Source of the DNA: Sulfopaludibacter sp035606355
Lineage (GTDB): Bacteria > Acidobacteriota > Terriglobia > Bryobacterales > Bryobacteraceae
NCBI GenBank assembly: GCA_035606355.1
Contig: DATNFO010000010.1
Location: 8,318-72,317, forward strand
Direction: 5' to 3'
DNA: 64,000 nt
Position 1 is the first letter of the stretch; each line of letters begins with the position of its first letter. The notes under the pieces were generated by a model. The model had not been told where the DNA came from and made no database searches. It saw nothing but the letters and a program-made list of their open reading frames with translations. The translations under genes and the position numbers were made by a program. Of the stretch, positions 15,730-24,738 are shown one piece after another.

Positions 15730-18256
15730 GCGCGGGCGCCCACTTCTTCACGGCTTCAGCGAGCCACTCCATCTTCACCGGCTTGGGAATAAAATCGTCC
15801 ATTCCCGCTGCGAGACACTCTTCGCGGCATCCCGTCAGTGCCTCGGCCGTCATTGCAATGATGGTCGTCCGGCGGCCGCTATTCTCCCTGCGCCGGATCT
15901 CGGCCGACGCTTCATAGCCGTTCATTTCCGGCATTTGACAGTCCATAAAAACCAGATCGTAGTTGAGCAAGCGCAGCATCTCCACCGCCTCGCGGCCATT
16001 TCCGGCAACGTCGGCACGCACTCCCAGCCGTTCCAGCATGCGGATGGCGACCTTTTGGTTCACAATATTGTCCTCGGCAACCAGGACGCGCAGGTGATTG
16101 TTTTCAAAGCTGGCGTGCGGCTTTGGCTGGAGCTTCGGCGGCTCCGCCACGCGCCGGCCCGATTCCCGCCTCGCCCAGGCATCGGCCAGTGCGTTGAACA
16201 GCAGCGATTGCCGCACCGGCTTCACCAGCGACGCGTCAACGCTCGCTCCTTCCATTCGCCGCACCTCGCGCCAGTTCGAGATGGACGTCAGCATCACAAC
16301 AATGGTGTCGCAAATGGCGGGGTCGTTCTTGATGGCCGCGGCAAGCGTCGCTCCGTCCATATCGGGCATTTGAAAATCGGCGATCACAAAATGGTAGGGG
16401 TCGCCGGCTGCGCGTGCCGCTTTCACCGCCTCCAAAGCGTTGGGCGCGCTCTCGTAACTCCCGTTGCGCATCCCCCAACTTGAAATCTGTTCGTGAACCA
16501 CCCGCCGGTTCACCTCGTTGTCGTCGACAATCAGCACACGCAGGCCGTTCAAGTCGGCTGGAGCGGCGCGAAGCGGCTGTGGCTCAGGGTCGAGCGGCAG
16601 CGGCAGCGTAAATGAAAAACGCGATCCTCTGCCGGGCATGCTCTCCGCCGTGATCAAGCCACCCATCAGTTCCACCAGTTGCCGTGAGATCGCCAGCCCA
16701 AGACCCGTGCCGCCGTACCGCCTCGTCATCGAACTGTCTGCCTGCGTGAACTTTTCAAAAAGCATCGGGATCTTCGCGGGATCGATCCCTATGCCCGTGT
16801 CCGCCACGGAAATTCGCATCAACGCGTTGCGCCCGTCCTGCCGGTCGCATTCCACACTCGCCAGCACGTGCCCTTCGGAAGTGAATTTCACCGCATTGCC
16901 TACCAGGTTCGTGACCACCTGGCGCACCCGGCTCGCGTCGCCGAGGAAATAGCGCGGCAGCCCGGGCGCGTAGCGCACGATGAGATCGATCCGCTTGTCC
17001 TCCGCCTTCGGCTCCAGCATCTCGGCGACTTCCTCCACCACCTGCCGCAGATCAAACGGGAAGCACTCGATCGTCAGACCGCCGGCCTCGATCTTGGAAA
17101 AATCCAGAATGTCGTTGATGACCGTCAGCAGCGCCTCGCCGGATTTGCGCACCGTATCCGCGTACTCGCGCTGTTCCGCCGTCAACTCGGTATCCAGCAG
17201 CAGCCCGGTCATCCCTATGACACCATTCATGGGAGTGCGGATTTCGTGGCTCATATTCGCCAGGAATTCGCTCTTGGCGAGGCTCGCGGCTTCCGCCTGC
17301 CGGCGCGCCGACCGCAGCCTCACCGCCATCCAGATCATCACGAGGACGGTAGGAAACAGGACTGCCACAGCGCCTCGAAACACGCGCTCGAAGTACTTGG
17401 TATTCCGGTAGGCGAACAGGCTGGCCGCTTCCGAGCCGATCCTCGTATTCCAGCGAAAATCGATGGACCCAAGGGAGCCATCGGCAGCCATTTCGCCAAT
17501 GCCTTCCAGAATCGTGTCGGCCGCCCGTTTGGCCACCGGATCGTTCAGGTCCGCGCCGACGCCCCACCCGTAACTCGCGCCGTCGATGGGGACGAGCTTC
17601 AGTTTCCGCTCTGTGCAGTCATAGTGGACCGGCGGAGTCAACGAGTTTACCTGCATCAGCCCGGCGGCGGCTTTCCCCACGCAAACTTGAGAAACCACAG
17701 CCGAGAGGTCCTGCGATTCCAGTAGCGGCGAGCCGGCAAAAACCTTGCGCGCAATCCGCAGATCGCTATTGATCTTCGTCAAAGCGGAAACCGGCTGGCC
17801 GCGTAAGTCTTCCGGACGGGCGATGTCCGATTCTTCGGGAACCACCAACGCATACGACACCTTCGCCCACGGATCGGTAATGTACATGATCTCGCGGCGC
17901 TCCGGGAGTCGGGTGGCAATCGGCCACAGATCCACTTTCCCGCCGCGCAGGGCGCCTTCCGGCCCCTCGGGCGACCAGCGCCATTTTAGACGTATCCCTT
18001 TCCGCTTCGCCGCCTCGGCTACCAGTTCCACAGCCGGACCCGTGGGATTACCGTTCGCATCGGCGAAGTGGTATGGCGGAGAGTTTTGAAAGCCGATGAG
18101 CATTGTGCGCCCGGTGGGCGCGTCACGCCATAGGCCGAAGTAGACCCCCACCACAGCCATCGTGACGATAACCCCCGCCATCGCCGTGACCACTGGTCGC
18201 CCGCGCAAGCGGACTCCGAGCCCTCGACTTATGCCTGCTCCACTCATCGGCCTCAT
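15719..18256 (-). CDS. BvgS/EvgS-like hybrid sensor histidine kinase
   Basis: The 845-residue protein has a membrane helix near residues 24-42 and a periplasmic solute-binding domain of the SBP_bac_3 type (about 50-285; LIGFQNSPPYHFADANGNPT). A second membrane helix follows (AVAVLFPTVLVMIWMAV), then a HisKA domain with His337 in NMSHEIRTPMNG, and an HATPase with N-box NLVGNAVKFTSEG, DTGIGI and GGTGLGLAISRQL. It ends with two receivers (VLIVDDNEVN...VIADFQMPDMDG and VLVAEDNIVN...VFMDCQMPEMNG). Unlike BvgS it has no Hpt domain; stand-alone or embedded Hpt modules are encoded on both sides. A periplasmic ligand such as an amino or organic acid is likely from the domain type. Confidence 0.88.
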   Translation of the reverse strand: MRPMSGAGISRGLGVRLRGRPVVTAMAGVIVTMAVVGVYFGLWRDAPTGRTMLIGFQNSPPYHFADANGNPTGPAVELVAEAAKRKGIRLKWRWSPEGPEGALRGGKVDLWPIATRLPERREIMYITDPWAKVSYALVVPEESDIARPEDLRGQPVSALTKINSDLRIARKVFAGSPLLESQDLSAVVSQVCVGKAAAGLMQVNSLTPPVHYDCTERKLKLVPIDGASYGWGVGADLNDPVAKRAADTILEGIGEMAADGSLGSIDFRWNTRIGSEAASLFAYRNTKYFERVFRGAVAVLFPTVLVMIWMAVRLRSARRQAEAASLAKSEFLANMSHEIRTPMNGVIGMTGLLLDTELTAEQREYADTVRKSGEALLTVINDILDFSKIEAGGLTIECFPFDLRQVVEEVAEMLEPKAEDKRIDLIVRYAPGLPRYFLGDASRVRQVVTNLVGNAVKFTSEGHVLASVECDRQDGRNALMRISVADTGIGIDPAKIPMLFEKFTQADSSMTRRYGGTGLGLAISRQLVELMGGLITAESMPGRGSRFSFTLPLPLDPEPQPLRAAPADLNGLRVLIVDDNEVNRRVVHEQISSWGMRNGSYESAPNALEAVKAARAAGDPYHFVIADFQMPDMDGATLAAAIKNDPAICDTIVVMLTSISNWREVRRMEGASVDASLVKPVRQSLLFNALADAWARRESGRRVAEPPKLQPKPHASFENNHLRVLVAEDNIVNQKVAIRMLERLGVRADVAGNGREAVEMLRLLNYDLVFMDCQMPEMNGYEASAEIRRRENSGRRTTIIAMTAEALTGCREECLAAGMDDFIPKPVKMEWLAEAVKKWAPAHAK

Positions 18257-18460
18257 CTTCGGTTTCTTCTCTGTCGCAATGCAACGTTGACAACAGTCTT
18301 ATCGGCAGATGTAGCGAAAAGGAATAGGGAGGACTCGCCATTGCGTGAAGTTACGGTAAGCCGAAAGATATGAACGTAATACAGAGGACCGTACTATCGA
18401 AAGTTAGCATGGCGCCCCATGGGGGTTGGCCCTTATATTCAATGCTGCACTTTCAACACA

Positions 18461-18853
18461 ATGAGTTACGGCTGCGCTAATCCGCTCGGTTTCATCCCCG
18501 CTTTCGGGTGGGACCTTCCCGAAACGCTGAGCCGCCTCGCCAGCGAAGGCAATCGCGAAATCGTTGCAGAGGTAATCGAAGCGTTTGAGAGCGATACCGC
18601 TCGACGCCTGCGCCTTCTGGACGACGCGATTGCCGACGGCAACTGGGCAGCCGCGCGCGCCCAAGCCCACTCCATCAAAGGTGCGGCCTCCGAGGTGGGT
18701 GCCCACACCCTGGTATCAATCTGCACGCGTATGGAACTCTCCGCCGATGCCGGCGCCGGCTCGATCTTTGCCGAACTGCGAAACGAAGCCAATGCCGACT
18801 TCACTCGCGTCTGCCGGCTGATGAACGAAAGCGGCTGGGCAGCAGCCCAATAG
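18461..18853 (+). CDS. Stand-alone histidine phosphotransfer (Hpt) protein
   Basis: From the ATG at 18461 (MSYGCANPLGF) the protein has 130 residues. It contains the Hpt core ARAQAHSIKGAASEVGAHTL, where the His of AHSIKG is the phosphorylated residue, flanked by helices (VAEVIEAFESDTARRLRLLDDA). The gene is divergent from the hybrid kinase, which itself lacks an Hpt domain, so it probably carries phosphate between the kinase receivers and a final response regulator. A TATATT box about 20 nt upstream supports this start over the upstream in-frame ATG at 18419. Confidence 0.84.
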   Translation: MSYGCANPLGFIPAFGWDLPETLSRLASEGNREIVAEVIEAFESDTARRLRLLDDAIADGNWAAARAQAHSIKGAASEVGAHTLVSICTRMELSADAGAGSIFAELRNEANADFTRVCRLMNESGWAAAQ

Positions 18854-18899
18854 CAGACTTGCCGACAGGACTCTTTCGCGCTTGCGCGGCCGGCCGCAC

Positions 18900-21800
18900 C
18901 TAAAAGTTCAACCGAAGCGCAAACTGCATGATCCGCGGATCGCGTGCCGACGTAATGTTGCCCGTCGATGCCCGCGAATTCACGCCCGCGGCATTATACG
19001 TAATCGTGGTGTCCACGCCGCTGAACTGCGTGTGATTAAACGTGTTGTAGGCCTCTGCCCGGAACGACACCCTGACTCTTTCCTTGATCGGGAATGTTTT
19101 GAACAGAGCCGTTTCCCAATTGTTGCGGCCCGGTCCACGAATCGGGAAAGTCGGCATATCGCCGATATTGGCGATCGTCAGCGGCGGACACCCGCTGGCC
19201 GGGCAGACGCCACCGGAGTACTGAACCGGTTCGGCAAACGCAGCGGCGTTGAACCACGTAGTAAACGTGCGAGGACCCGCCGGATCTCCCACCATCAGAG
19301 GACGAGCGCCATCGCCGCCGCCCGTCAGGTTCACGCTCGGCGACGTGCCCATGCTGATGGAGAGCGGCGCACCCGCAACAAACTGAGTGATATCGCTGAC
19401 CTCCCAATTGTCAAAGACAGCCTTCACAACGCGGTTGTGGATCGCGTGGCTGAGCGACGGCAGGTTCCACAGGAAGTGGAACGTCAACGTATTCGGCCGA
19501 TCGTAGTTCGCCAAACCATAATTCCAAACCTTGCGATCAAGGTAGCGTGCGACGGTGTTGCTCCCGGAACTCGTGCCCGACGTGCTCGTGCTGTCGCCCT
19601 CCGCGTAATCCATCGCCTTCGAGTGCGTGAAGGAGACACCATATTGAATCGACCTCGCGAAGCGCCGGTTGACCTGCACCTGCAGCGAGTGATAACTCGA
19701 ATTTCCCTCGAAAATCTGCTGCGGGACGCCGTTGTATCCCGCAAAGGGACGGTAGAAATTCTCGTTCAGGTTCGTCGACCCCGGCGCGCCCGTGCTCTGC
19801 GGATTCTGATTCTGCGGCAGGAAATCCGCCCCGTACGGGACCGTATTGAGCTCGACCACTTCGCCGAGATGCCGGCCGAAGTTCCCGACGTAGGCGACAT
19901 CCACAATCGTGCCGAAGCCGATCTCGCGCTGAATTCCGATATTCGCCTGGTAGGCGGTCACCGTCTTGGCATGCGGGTCGATGTCTCGCGAGAAACTGCT
20001 GGGCGAAAGCAATCCCGTCGTGTTGGCGGCCGTCGACACCTGGCCGTAATAAGCCGTCGGATTATAAATCGCCGGCGGATTGAAGAACAGGTTCCCGAGC
20101 GTACCCGCATCGAGGAGCGGTGTATAGAAGACTCCGCCACCGCCGCGAATCACGGTCTTGCCGTCACCCAGCGGATCCCACGCGAAGCCGAAACGGGGCG
20201 CAGGGAGAATGCCGTTGCTATATACCATTGACCGCGGGTAGCCCGCCGTTGTCGGGGTGATCACCCCGTTCGTCGGGTTGCCGGACCCCGGCACGATCAA
20301 GCCCGAATACACGTTCGGCACGACGGCTCCTGTCAGCGGATTGATCACCACCTTCGCGCCGTTTTGAACCACCGGCCGGAACAAGACCGGAGCCTGCGAC
20401 CGGTCGTAGAGATACGGCACGAAGTTGCCGGCGTTGTCATTCCCCGGCGATAGCGGCAGCGCGTCTGTGAACCGCACGCCGATATCGATGGTCAGGTGCG
20501 GCAGCGGACGCCAGTGATCCTGCACGTACCATTCGTACACGCGTGTAATCGGCTGGTAATTTACGCGATTCGTCGCCTCCGTGTAGCTGTAATAATTGCC
20601 CAGGAAAGCGTTGGCATACGCGTAGCCCGTATCCAAAGCAAAGCTCGAGTTCGTCTGGAAATCGAAACTGCCGGGGAAGTTCGCGCTGCCCGCCTGATGG
20701 TATTGGTTGTACAGTGCGTGCTGCACCTTGAACCCTGCCTTGAACGTGTGTTCTTTCCAAATCTTCGTTAAGCCGTCGGTCACCGTAAACGCTGTGGAAT
20801 CGTCGACCATCGGAAAGCGTCCGTCATAGGATAGCGATGCCGCGCCGGTCACACCCCCGAAAGACATCGCAGGCAGCAGCCCCAGCGGATTGTCCGAAGG
20901 ATAGCTCTGCGCGATGTTGATGCCGTACGTTGTGCGCTGATACGCCTTCAGTGCGGAATCCGAAAGCACCTGCGATTCCGTCCATAGGTTCATGCCCAGG
21001 AGAGCTTCATTCACCAGGGTCGGCGAGAACACGTAGGTGAAGTTCACGCCCAGATTCGGCATGGTCTGCTGGTAATCGACGTCCGCCAAACCCCAGCTAT
21101 TCTTGATCGCCGCGCTATTCCGCCCCGTATCGTTACTGCTGTACCCTGAGGCGCGGACCCACACCTTGGCCTTATCGCTCACGTTGTAATCCACCTTCAA
21201 CAGTTCCTGTAGCACCGGCACTTTTTCCGTCCCCGCGATCTGGTAGTTGTACGCAAAGTTCGTGATCGCGGTGTTCGTGGCATTGGGCAGCGGAAAGACC
21301 GTCAGCAGTTTCGCCGAGTTCGGGTCCATGCGATTCGAGGGGATCATGTTACCCGGGAACGCCTGCCCCGTCAGCGGATCCTTCACCGTGTACAGTGTGG
21401 TCTTGTTCTTGAACGACTGCGAGAAGTCGCCCTGACGCTCCAGGGCCGTGGGCACCGTGTAATTGGAAACCGAGTTCGGCTTCTGGTTGGGATCGTCCTC
21501 CATGGAGAACATGAAGAACAGCTTCTGTTTGTCGGTGTTGAAGTGCCTCGGAATGTAAATCGGCCCGCTGAAACTCCCGCCGACGGTGTTGTAGCGATAC
21601 CGCTGCCGCTGAATCCCCTGCCGGTTGTTAAAGAACGTATTCGCGTTGAAGGCCTCGTTTCGGACGTAATAATAGAGCCCGCCGTGGAAGATTTGGCCGC
21701 CGCTCTTGGTCACCAGGTTAATGACGCCCGACGCCGAAGGTCCATACTCCGCCGGATAGGAGTTCTGCAGCACCTTCACTTCGGATATCGCGTCGAGGTT

Positions 21801-22433
21801 GATCGGCGATTCCGCCGTACGCCCGCGCGCGGTGTTCCCCGAGATTCCGTCAATATTCAGCGCGTTGTAGAATGACCGCCCGCCGCTCATCGTCGGCGTC
21901 GCATACTGGCCCAGCACGTCCGAACCGGTATTGTCGTCCACCACGCCGGGCAGAATCTGCAACATCGCCATGACGTCGCGCCCTCGCGCCATCAGGTCCA
22001 TGACTTCCGTGGAGTCGATCAGCACCGCACGATCGCCGCTTTCCGTCTGCAGCACCGCTCCGGTGGCCTTCACTTCCACTGTTTCCGATACGGCGCCGAT
22101 CTCCAGGCGCAGATCGCCGGTGCCGAGCGTATCTCCGGCCGTCAGGTGCAAATCGCTGTGACTAAGCTCCTTAAACCCGGCGGCCCGCACCGTGACCGTG
22201 TAGGTGCCGGGTTGCAGATTCGTGAAGGTGAACTCCCCCGTCTCGGCTGTCGAAAAGGTGCGCGCGGTTTTGTCGGTCTGATTGATGCACCGCACTTCCG
22301 CGCCCGCAATCGCGCTGCCCGTCGGATCGGTGACGCGGCCGCTGATGGTGCCGGTCGAGTTTTGAGCCATTGACGCGGTGGCCCAAAGCAGAATCATCGA
22401 TATGAACCCTACTACCCTACGTGGTTTCAGCAC
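18900..22433 (-). CDS. TonB-dependent receptor, Oar-like, with carboxypeptidase-regulatory N-terminus
   Basis: The preferred start is GTG at 22433, 6 nt after a GGAG site, giving about 1177 residues; a TTG six bases upstream is less well placed. A signal peptide (LKPRRVVGFISMILLWATASMAQ) leads to a CarboxypepD_reg domain (TGTISGRVTDPTGSAIAGAEV to PGTYTVTVRAAGFKEL), a plug domain (DVMAMLQILPGVVDDN, INLDAISEVKVLQNSYPAEYG) and a long beta-barrel ending in LRLNF with the usual terminal Phe. This is the large acidobacterial outer-membrane receptor type, inferred to import sugars or oligosaccharides. No ligand is identifiable and no SusD-like partner is adjacent. Confidence 0.9.
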   Translation of the reverse strand: MLKPRRVVGFISMILLWATASMAQNSTGTISGRVTDPTGSAIAGAEVRCINQTDKTARTFSTAETGEFTFTNLQPGTYTVTVRAAGFKELSHSDLHLTAGDTLGTGDLRLEIGAVSETVEVKATGAVLQTESGDRAVLIDSTEVMDLMARGRDVMAMLQILPGVVDDNTGSDVLGQYATPTMSGGRSFYNALNIDGISGNTARGRTAESPINLDAISEVKVLQNSYPAEYGPSASGVINLVTKSGGQIFHGGLYYYVRNEAFNANTFFNNRQGIQRQRYRYNTVGGSFSGPIYIPRHFNTDKQKLFFMFSMEDDPNQKPNSVSNYTVPTALERQGDFSQSFKNKTTLYTVKDPLTGQAFPGNMIPSNRMDPNSAKLLTVFPLPNATNTAITNFAYNYQIAGTEKVPVLQELLKVDYNVSDKAKVWVRASGYSSNDTGRNSAAIKNSWGLADVDYQQTMPNLGVNFTYVFSPTLVNEALLGMNLWTESQVLSDSALKAYQRTTYGINIAQSYPSDNPLGLLPAMSFGGVTGAASLSYDGRFPMVDDSTAFTVTDGLTKIWKEHTFKAGFKVQHALYNQYHQAGSANFPGSFDFQTNSSFALDTGYAYANAFLGNYYSYTEATNRVNYQPITRVYEWYVQDHWRPLPHLTIDIGVRFTDALPLSPGNDNAGNFVPYLYDRSQAPVLFRPVVQNGAKVVINPLTGAVVPNVYSGLIVPGSGNPTNGVITPTTAGYPRSMVYSNGILPAPRFGFAWDPLGDGKTVIRGGGGVFYTPLLDAGTLGNLFFNPPAIYNPTAYYGQVSTAANTTGLLSPSSFSRDIDPHAKTVTAYQANIGIQREIGFGTIVDVAYVGNFGRHLGEVVELNTVPYGADFLPQNQNPQSTGAPGSTNLNENFYRPFAGYNGVPQQIFEGNSSYHSLQVQVNRRFARSIQYGVSFTHSKAMDYAEGDSTSTSGTSSGSNTVARYLDRKVWNYGLANYDRPNTLTFHFLWNLPSLSHAIHNRVVKAVFDNWEVSDITQFVAGAPLSISMGTSPSVNLTGGGDGARPLMVGDPAGPRTFTTWFNAAAFAEPVQYSGGVCPASGCPPLTIANIGDMPTFPIRGPGRNNWETALFKTFPIKERVRVSFRAEAYNTFNHTQFSGVDTTITYNAAGVNSRASTGNITSARDPRIMQFALRLNF

Positions 22434-22545
22434 GAGCAACTCCTCGGTTTTGTTTTCGCCGGTTCGCTACCGGCAGCGCACAAACCTCTATCGGGGAAAT
22501 ACTACCGTTCATTATCGATAAAGTAAAGCCCTTTAACGCAAAATA

Positions 22546-23148
22546 TTACCAGCCTCCCACCAGCACGCCCAAGTGGGATACCGCTTTGCGGATCTCGCAC
22601 ACAGCCGCCGCGAGTTCCAGGCGATCCATGCGATCCAGCGCCGCCGGCAGCGACCGCAGCATGCGCGCTGTCACCCCGCACCGCTGTACCGCGGAATGAA
22701 TCGAAGGGCCGCTCTTCCGCTTTGCGGGTCCGTCCGGACCGAGAAGGTACGCCGCCATTTCCCGCAGGCGCCGCCGGTTCTCCGCGCGCAGGGCGATTTT
22801 CGTCTCCCCTACGACCAACGCCGATCTCTTCAGGAACGGGATCAGTTTCCGGTACTGCTTGGTGGTCACCCCCATATATAAGGTGGCCGCGAAGAACTTC
22901 GGCCCGTATTCTTCCAGGTAATCAATCGCGCGGTCTGCCGTACGACGTTTCGATCCCAGATATTTCCGGCAGAACTCCTCCCACCCGCAGCCGACCAGCA
23001 GATACAGCCGCTGATCGCGAATCCGCGCCATGCTCCGCACGTCCTCAGCCCGGCACCGCCCCGGCACCAGGCAGATCCGTTTCCGCCCGGATCTCCATTG
23101 TTTGAGTTCGTCAAGGAACTCATCGGCTGTTTGCGCCAAAATCTTCAT
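22546..23148 (-). CDS. Hypothetical protein with HTH-like core
   Basis: The 200-residue basic protein MKILAQTADEFLDELKQWRSG is not recognised as a named family. It has no signal peptide or membrane helix. The segment GWEEFCRKYLGSKRRTADRA, followed by IDYLEEYGPKFFAATLY, resembles the helix-turn-helix found in some plasmid- and phage-type replication or partition proteins, so DNA binding is possible. The C-terminal half is rich in Arg and Leu. It lies alone between the TonB receptor (same strand, 106 nt away) and the tRNA-Gln gene. Codon use looks like its neighbours. Confidence 0.55.
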   Translation of the reverse strand: MKILAQTADEFLDELKQWRSGRKRICLVPGRCRAEDVRSMARIRDQRLYLLVGCGWEEFCRKYLGSKRRTADRAIDYLEEYGPKFFAATLYMGVTTKQYRKLIPFLKRSALVVGETKIALRAENRRRLREMAAYLLGPDGPAKRKSGPSIHSAVQRCGVTARMLRSLPAALDRMDRLELAAAVCEIRKAVSHLGVLVGGW

Positions 23149-23360
23149 AGACAGGTTCGACTCCGCGAGAAAATCCAGCGATTTCCATGATTCGGACCAG
23201 GCCGGACGGCCCCCCTAATCCGATGCTGACATGCGCCCGCGAAAAACGGCCGGACGGAAGCGGAGCTCCGGCGTCTAAGTCATTTCGATTGTGGGGAAAA
23301 GAAAAACTTCGGAAGTCCGGAAATGACGGCGCGCAGTTTCCCAATCCGGACCGCTTCTGC

Positions 23361-23366
23361 TAAAAT
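23361..23366 (+). promoter_or_regulatory. Putative -10 box (TAAAAT) of tRNA-Gln
   Basis: TAAAAT ends 10 nt before the first base of the tRNA. A weak TTTCCC stands 18 nt upstream as a possible -35 element. Confidence 0.35.
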
Positions 23367-23376
23367 AAGGCTTCGT

Positions 23377-23450
23377 TGGGACGTCGTCTAACGGTAAGAC
23401 TGCAGACTCTGGATCTGCGTATCGGGGTTCGAATCCCTGCGTCCCAGCCA
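23377..23450 (+). tRNA. trnQ: tRNA-Gln (anticodon CUG)
   Basis: A complete cloverleaf is visible. The 7-bp acceptor stem is TGGGACG with CGTCCCA. A D-arm with TCGTCTAACGGTAAGAC follows, then the anticodon stem GCAGA/TCTGC with loop CTCTGGA (anticodon CTG), and the T-arm around GGGGTTCGAATCCC. The discriminator is G, and CCA is encoded at 23448-23450. It decodes CAG. Confidence 0.95.
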
Positions 23451-23538
23451 CTCATCCTTCAGCGGTTGCTGAAATTCCTGAAATCCGGCTTGGGTCCGAA
23501 TCGTTGTGGCCCTGAGATAGGCCACCCCCGGCCCGTGG

Positions 23539-23871
23539 CTATCGGCCGAAGAATCGGCCTGGCTCCGGACCGACGGATCCATCCGGGAACCGCCGCCGTG
23601 GCAGCGGGGGTACAGGCATGCCGAATCGTTCGTGCCAACGCCGCCAAGCTTCCTCGGTGAAGACCCCGGCAGGTGCGCTCTGCAGCACCTTCTGAAATTC
23701 TTCGACCGGTACGAACCGCTCGACAGTCTCCACATCGGCCGCAGATCCGTAAACCATGACTTGCGCCAAAAATGCGGGCAGGTCGGCGAGCGTTTCCTCG
23801 GGGATGTCGTACCAGGCGACCTTTTTGGCGATGCGAAGCAACTCAACTGGATAGGGAGCGGCGAGTGTCAT
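23539..23871 (-). CDS. Small partner protein of an AbiEii-type locus
   Basis: The 110-residue protein starts MTLAAPYPVELLRIAKKVAW, then YDIPEETLADLPAFLAQVMV, YGSAADVETVERFV and APAGVFTEEAWRRWHERFG. This pattern (aromatic-acidic N-terminus, F-L-A-x-V-M-x-Y-G, and P-A-G-V-F followed by W-x-x-W/H) is common in small proteins encoded next to AbiEii nucleotidyltransferases. Its start overlaps the stop of the broken nucleotidyltransferase (ATGA). Its role is unproven; a partner or antitoxin-like function is inferred from position. A 6-bp hairpin (GGCCGA-AGAA-TCGGCC) sits at its stop codon. The frame itself is intact. Confidence 0.65.
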   Translation of the reverse strand: MTLAAPYPVELLRIAKKVAWYDIPEETLADLPAFLAQVMVYGSAADVETVERFVPVEEFQKVLQSAPAGVFTEEAWRRWHERFGMPVPPLPRRRFPDGSVGPEPGRFFGR

Positions 23872-24564
23872 CGCTCGAGACCTCCCGGACTTAGGCCGCG
23901 CCGGAAGTCGAGCGCCGGCAGTTTCGTCAAGTCGATCGCCTGGGCCCAGCGAGTCAGGTCTCTTTGCATAGAGGCTGGCACGCGATGGAGTGTCCCATCG
24001 CCGTAGACTTGCAGGGCGCGAATACTCGTGAGCGGATCGAAAGCCCGGTCGATCGCTTTCGCAGCGGCCAGACCTGTGGTCACATCAACCCCGTGCGACA
24101 CCAGGGTGTGGATGTCACGTAATCTTTCCAACTGCCTCGAACTTGAATCATCCGCATCTTCATGCCCGCCAAGTCCACCAGTGACGCGACCTGCACCCGC
24201 GATCCGGAAGCGCGCCTCGGTTCTTCAATCCGGTTCAAGGTGTCGAGCCCACCGAAGAAAGCCACCTTAACCGCACCGCCGCGATCTATGAATGCTTCCA
24301 GGTTATCGTGCTTCCGATGCGCCCAGGCATCTGGGTTCGCCAGATCCAAGTTGCGGAAGAAGGGAAGGCGCGAACGTAGACGCTCTGGATCGAACGCGGC
24401 CGACGAGAAGAAATCGAAGTCCTCTGAAACACGGTGTCCTAATTGAAGAGCGAGGCCCGTTCCGCCATAGAGCACGAATTCCGCCGGCACTGCATCCAAC
24501 TCTGGCCACAACCGCCGTTGCGATTCGGCAAGATATCAACCCGGGGCTCAAATGTTTCGGACAT
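23868..24564 (-). pseudogene. AbiEii-type nucleotidyltransferase, two frameshifts
   Basis: The gene begins at ATG 24564 with a strong GGAGG site and reads MSETFEPRVDILP, then shifts frame near 24527. The next frame continues ESQRRLWPELDAVP and FVLYGGTGLALQLGHRVSED with FDFFSS, the nucleotidyltransferase core (GG(S/T) and DxD-like motif). A second shift near 24118 moves from VRGSWKDY to RDIHTLVSHGVDVTTGLAAA, which runs to the stop at 23868. Each shift is explained by loss of one base. Joined, the parts give about 230 residues, the normal size for AbiEii-family toxins, which modify tRNA or proteins by nucleotide transfer. Either real decay or two assembly errors would explain it. Confidence 0.75.
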
Positions 24565-24668
24565 CTCTGCCTCCACGATACATCACCGCAAGGCAACGTG
24601 TCCTCCTCGCTGCCAAACGCGTGCTTTCTGTGTTGCGGCTGCATCGCGGATTTTGCCGGCCATCAACT

Positions 24669-24719
24669 CAAAAAACACAAAGGCACACGAACAACCCGCT
24701 CGGGGTCATTCGTGTGCCT
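24669..24719 (-). terminator. Intrinsic terminator of the InlB-type repeat protein gene
   Basis: Read on the minus strand, a stem of about 11 bp (AGGCACACGAA with TTCGTGTGCCT, 24681-24691 and 24709-24719) is followed by TTTGTGTTTTTT. It lies 20 nt past the stop codon at 24739 and has the form of a Rho-independent terminator. Confidence 0.75.
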
Positions 24720-24738
24720 CGTCTCTATCCGCGGGATC

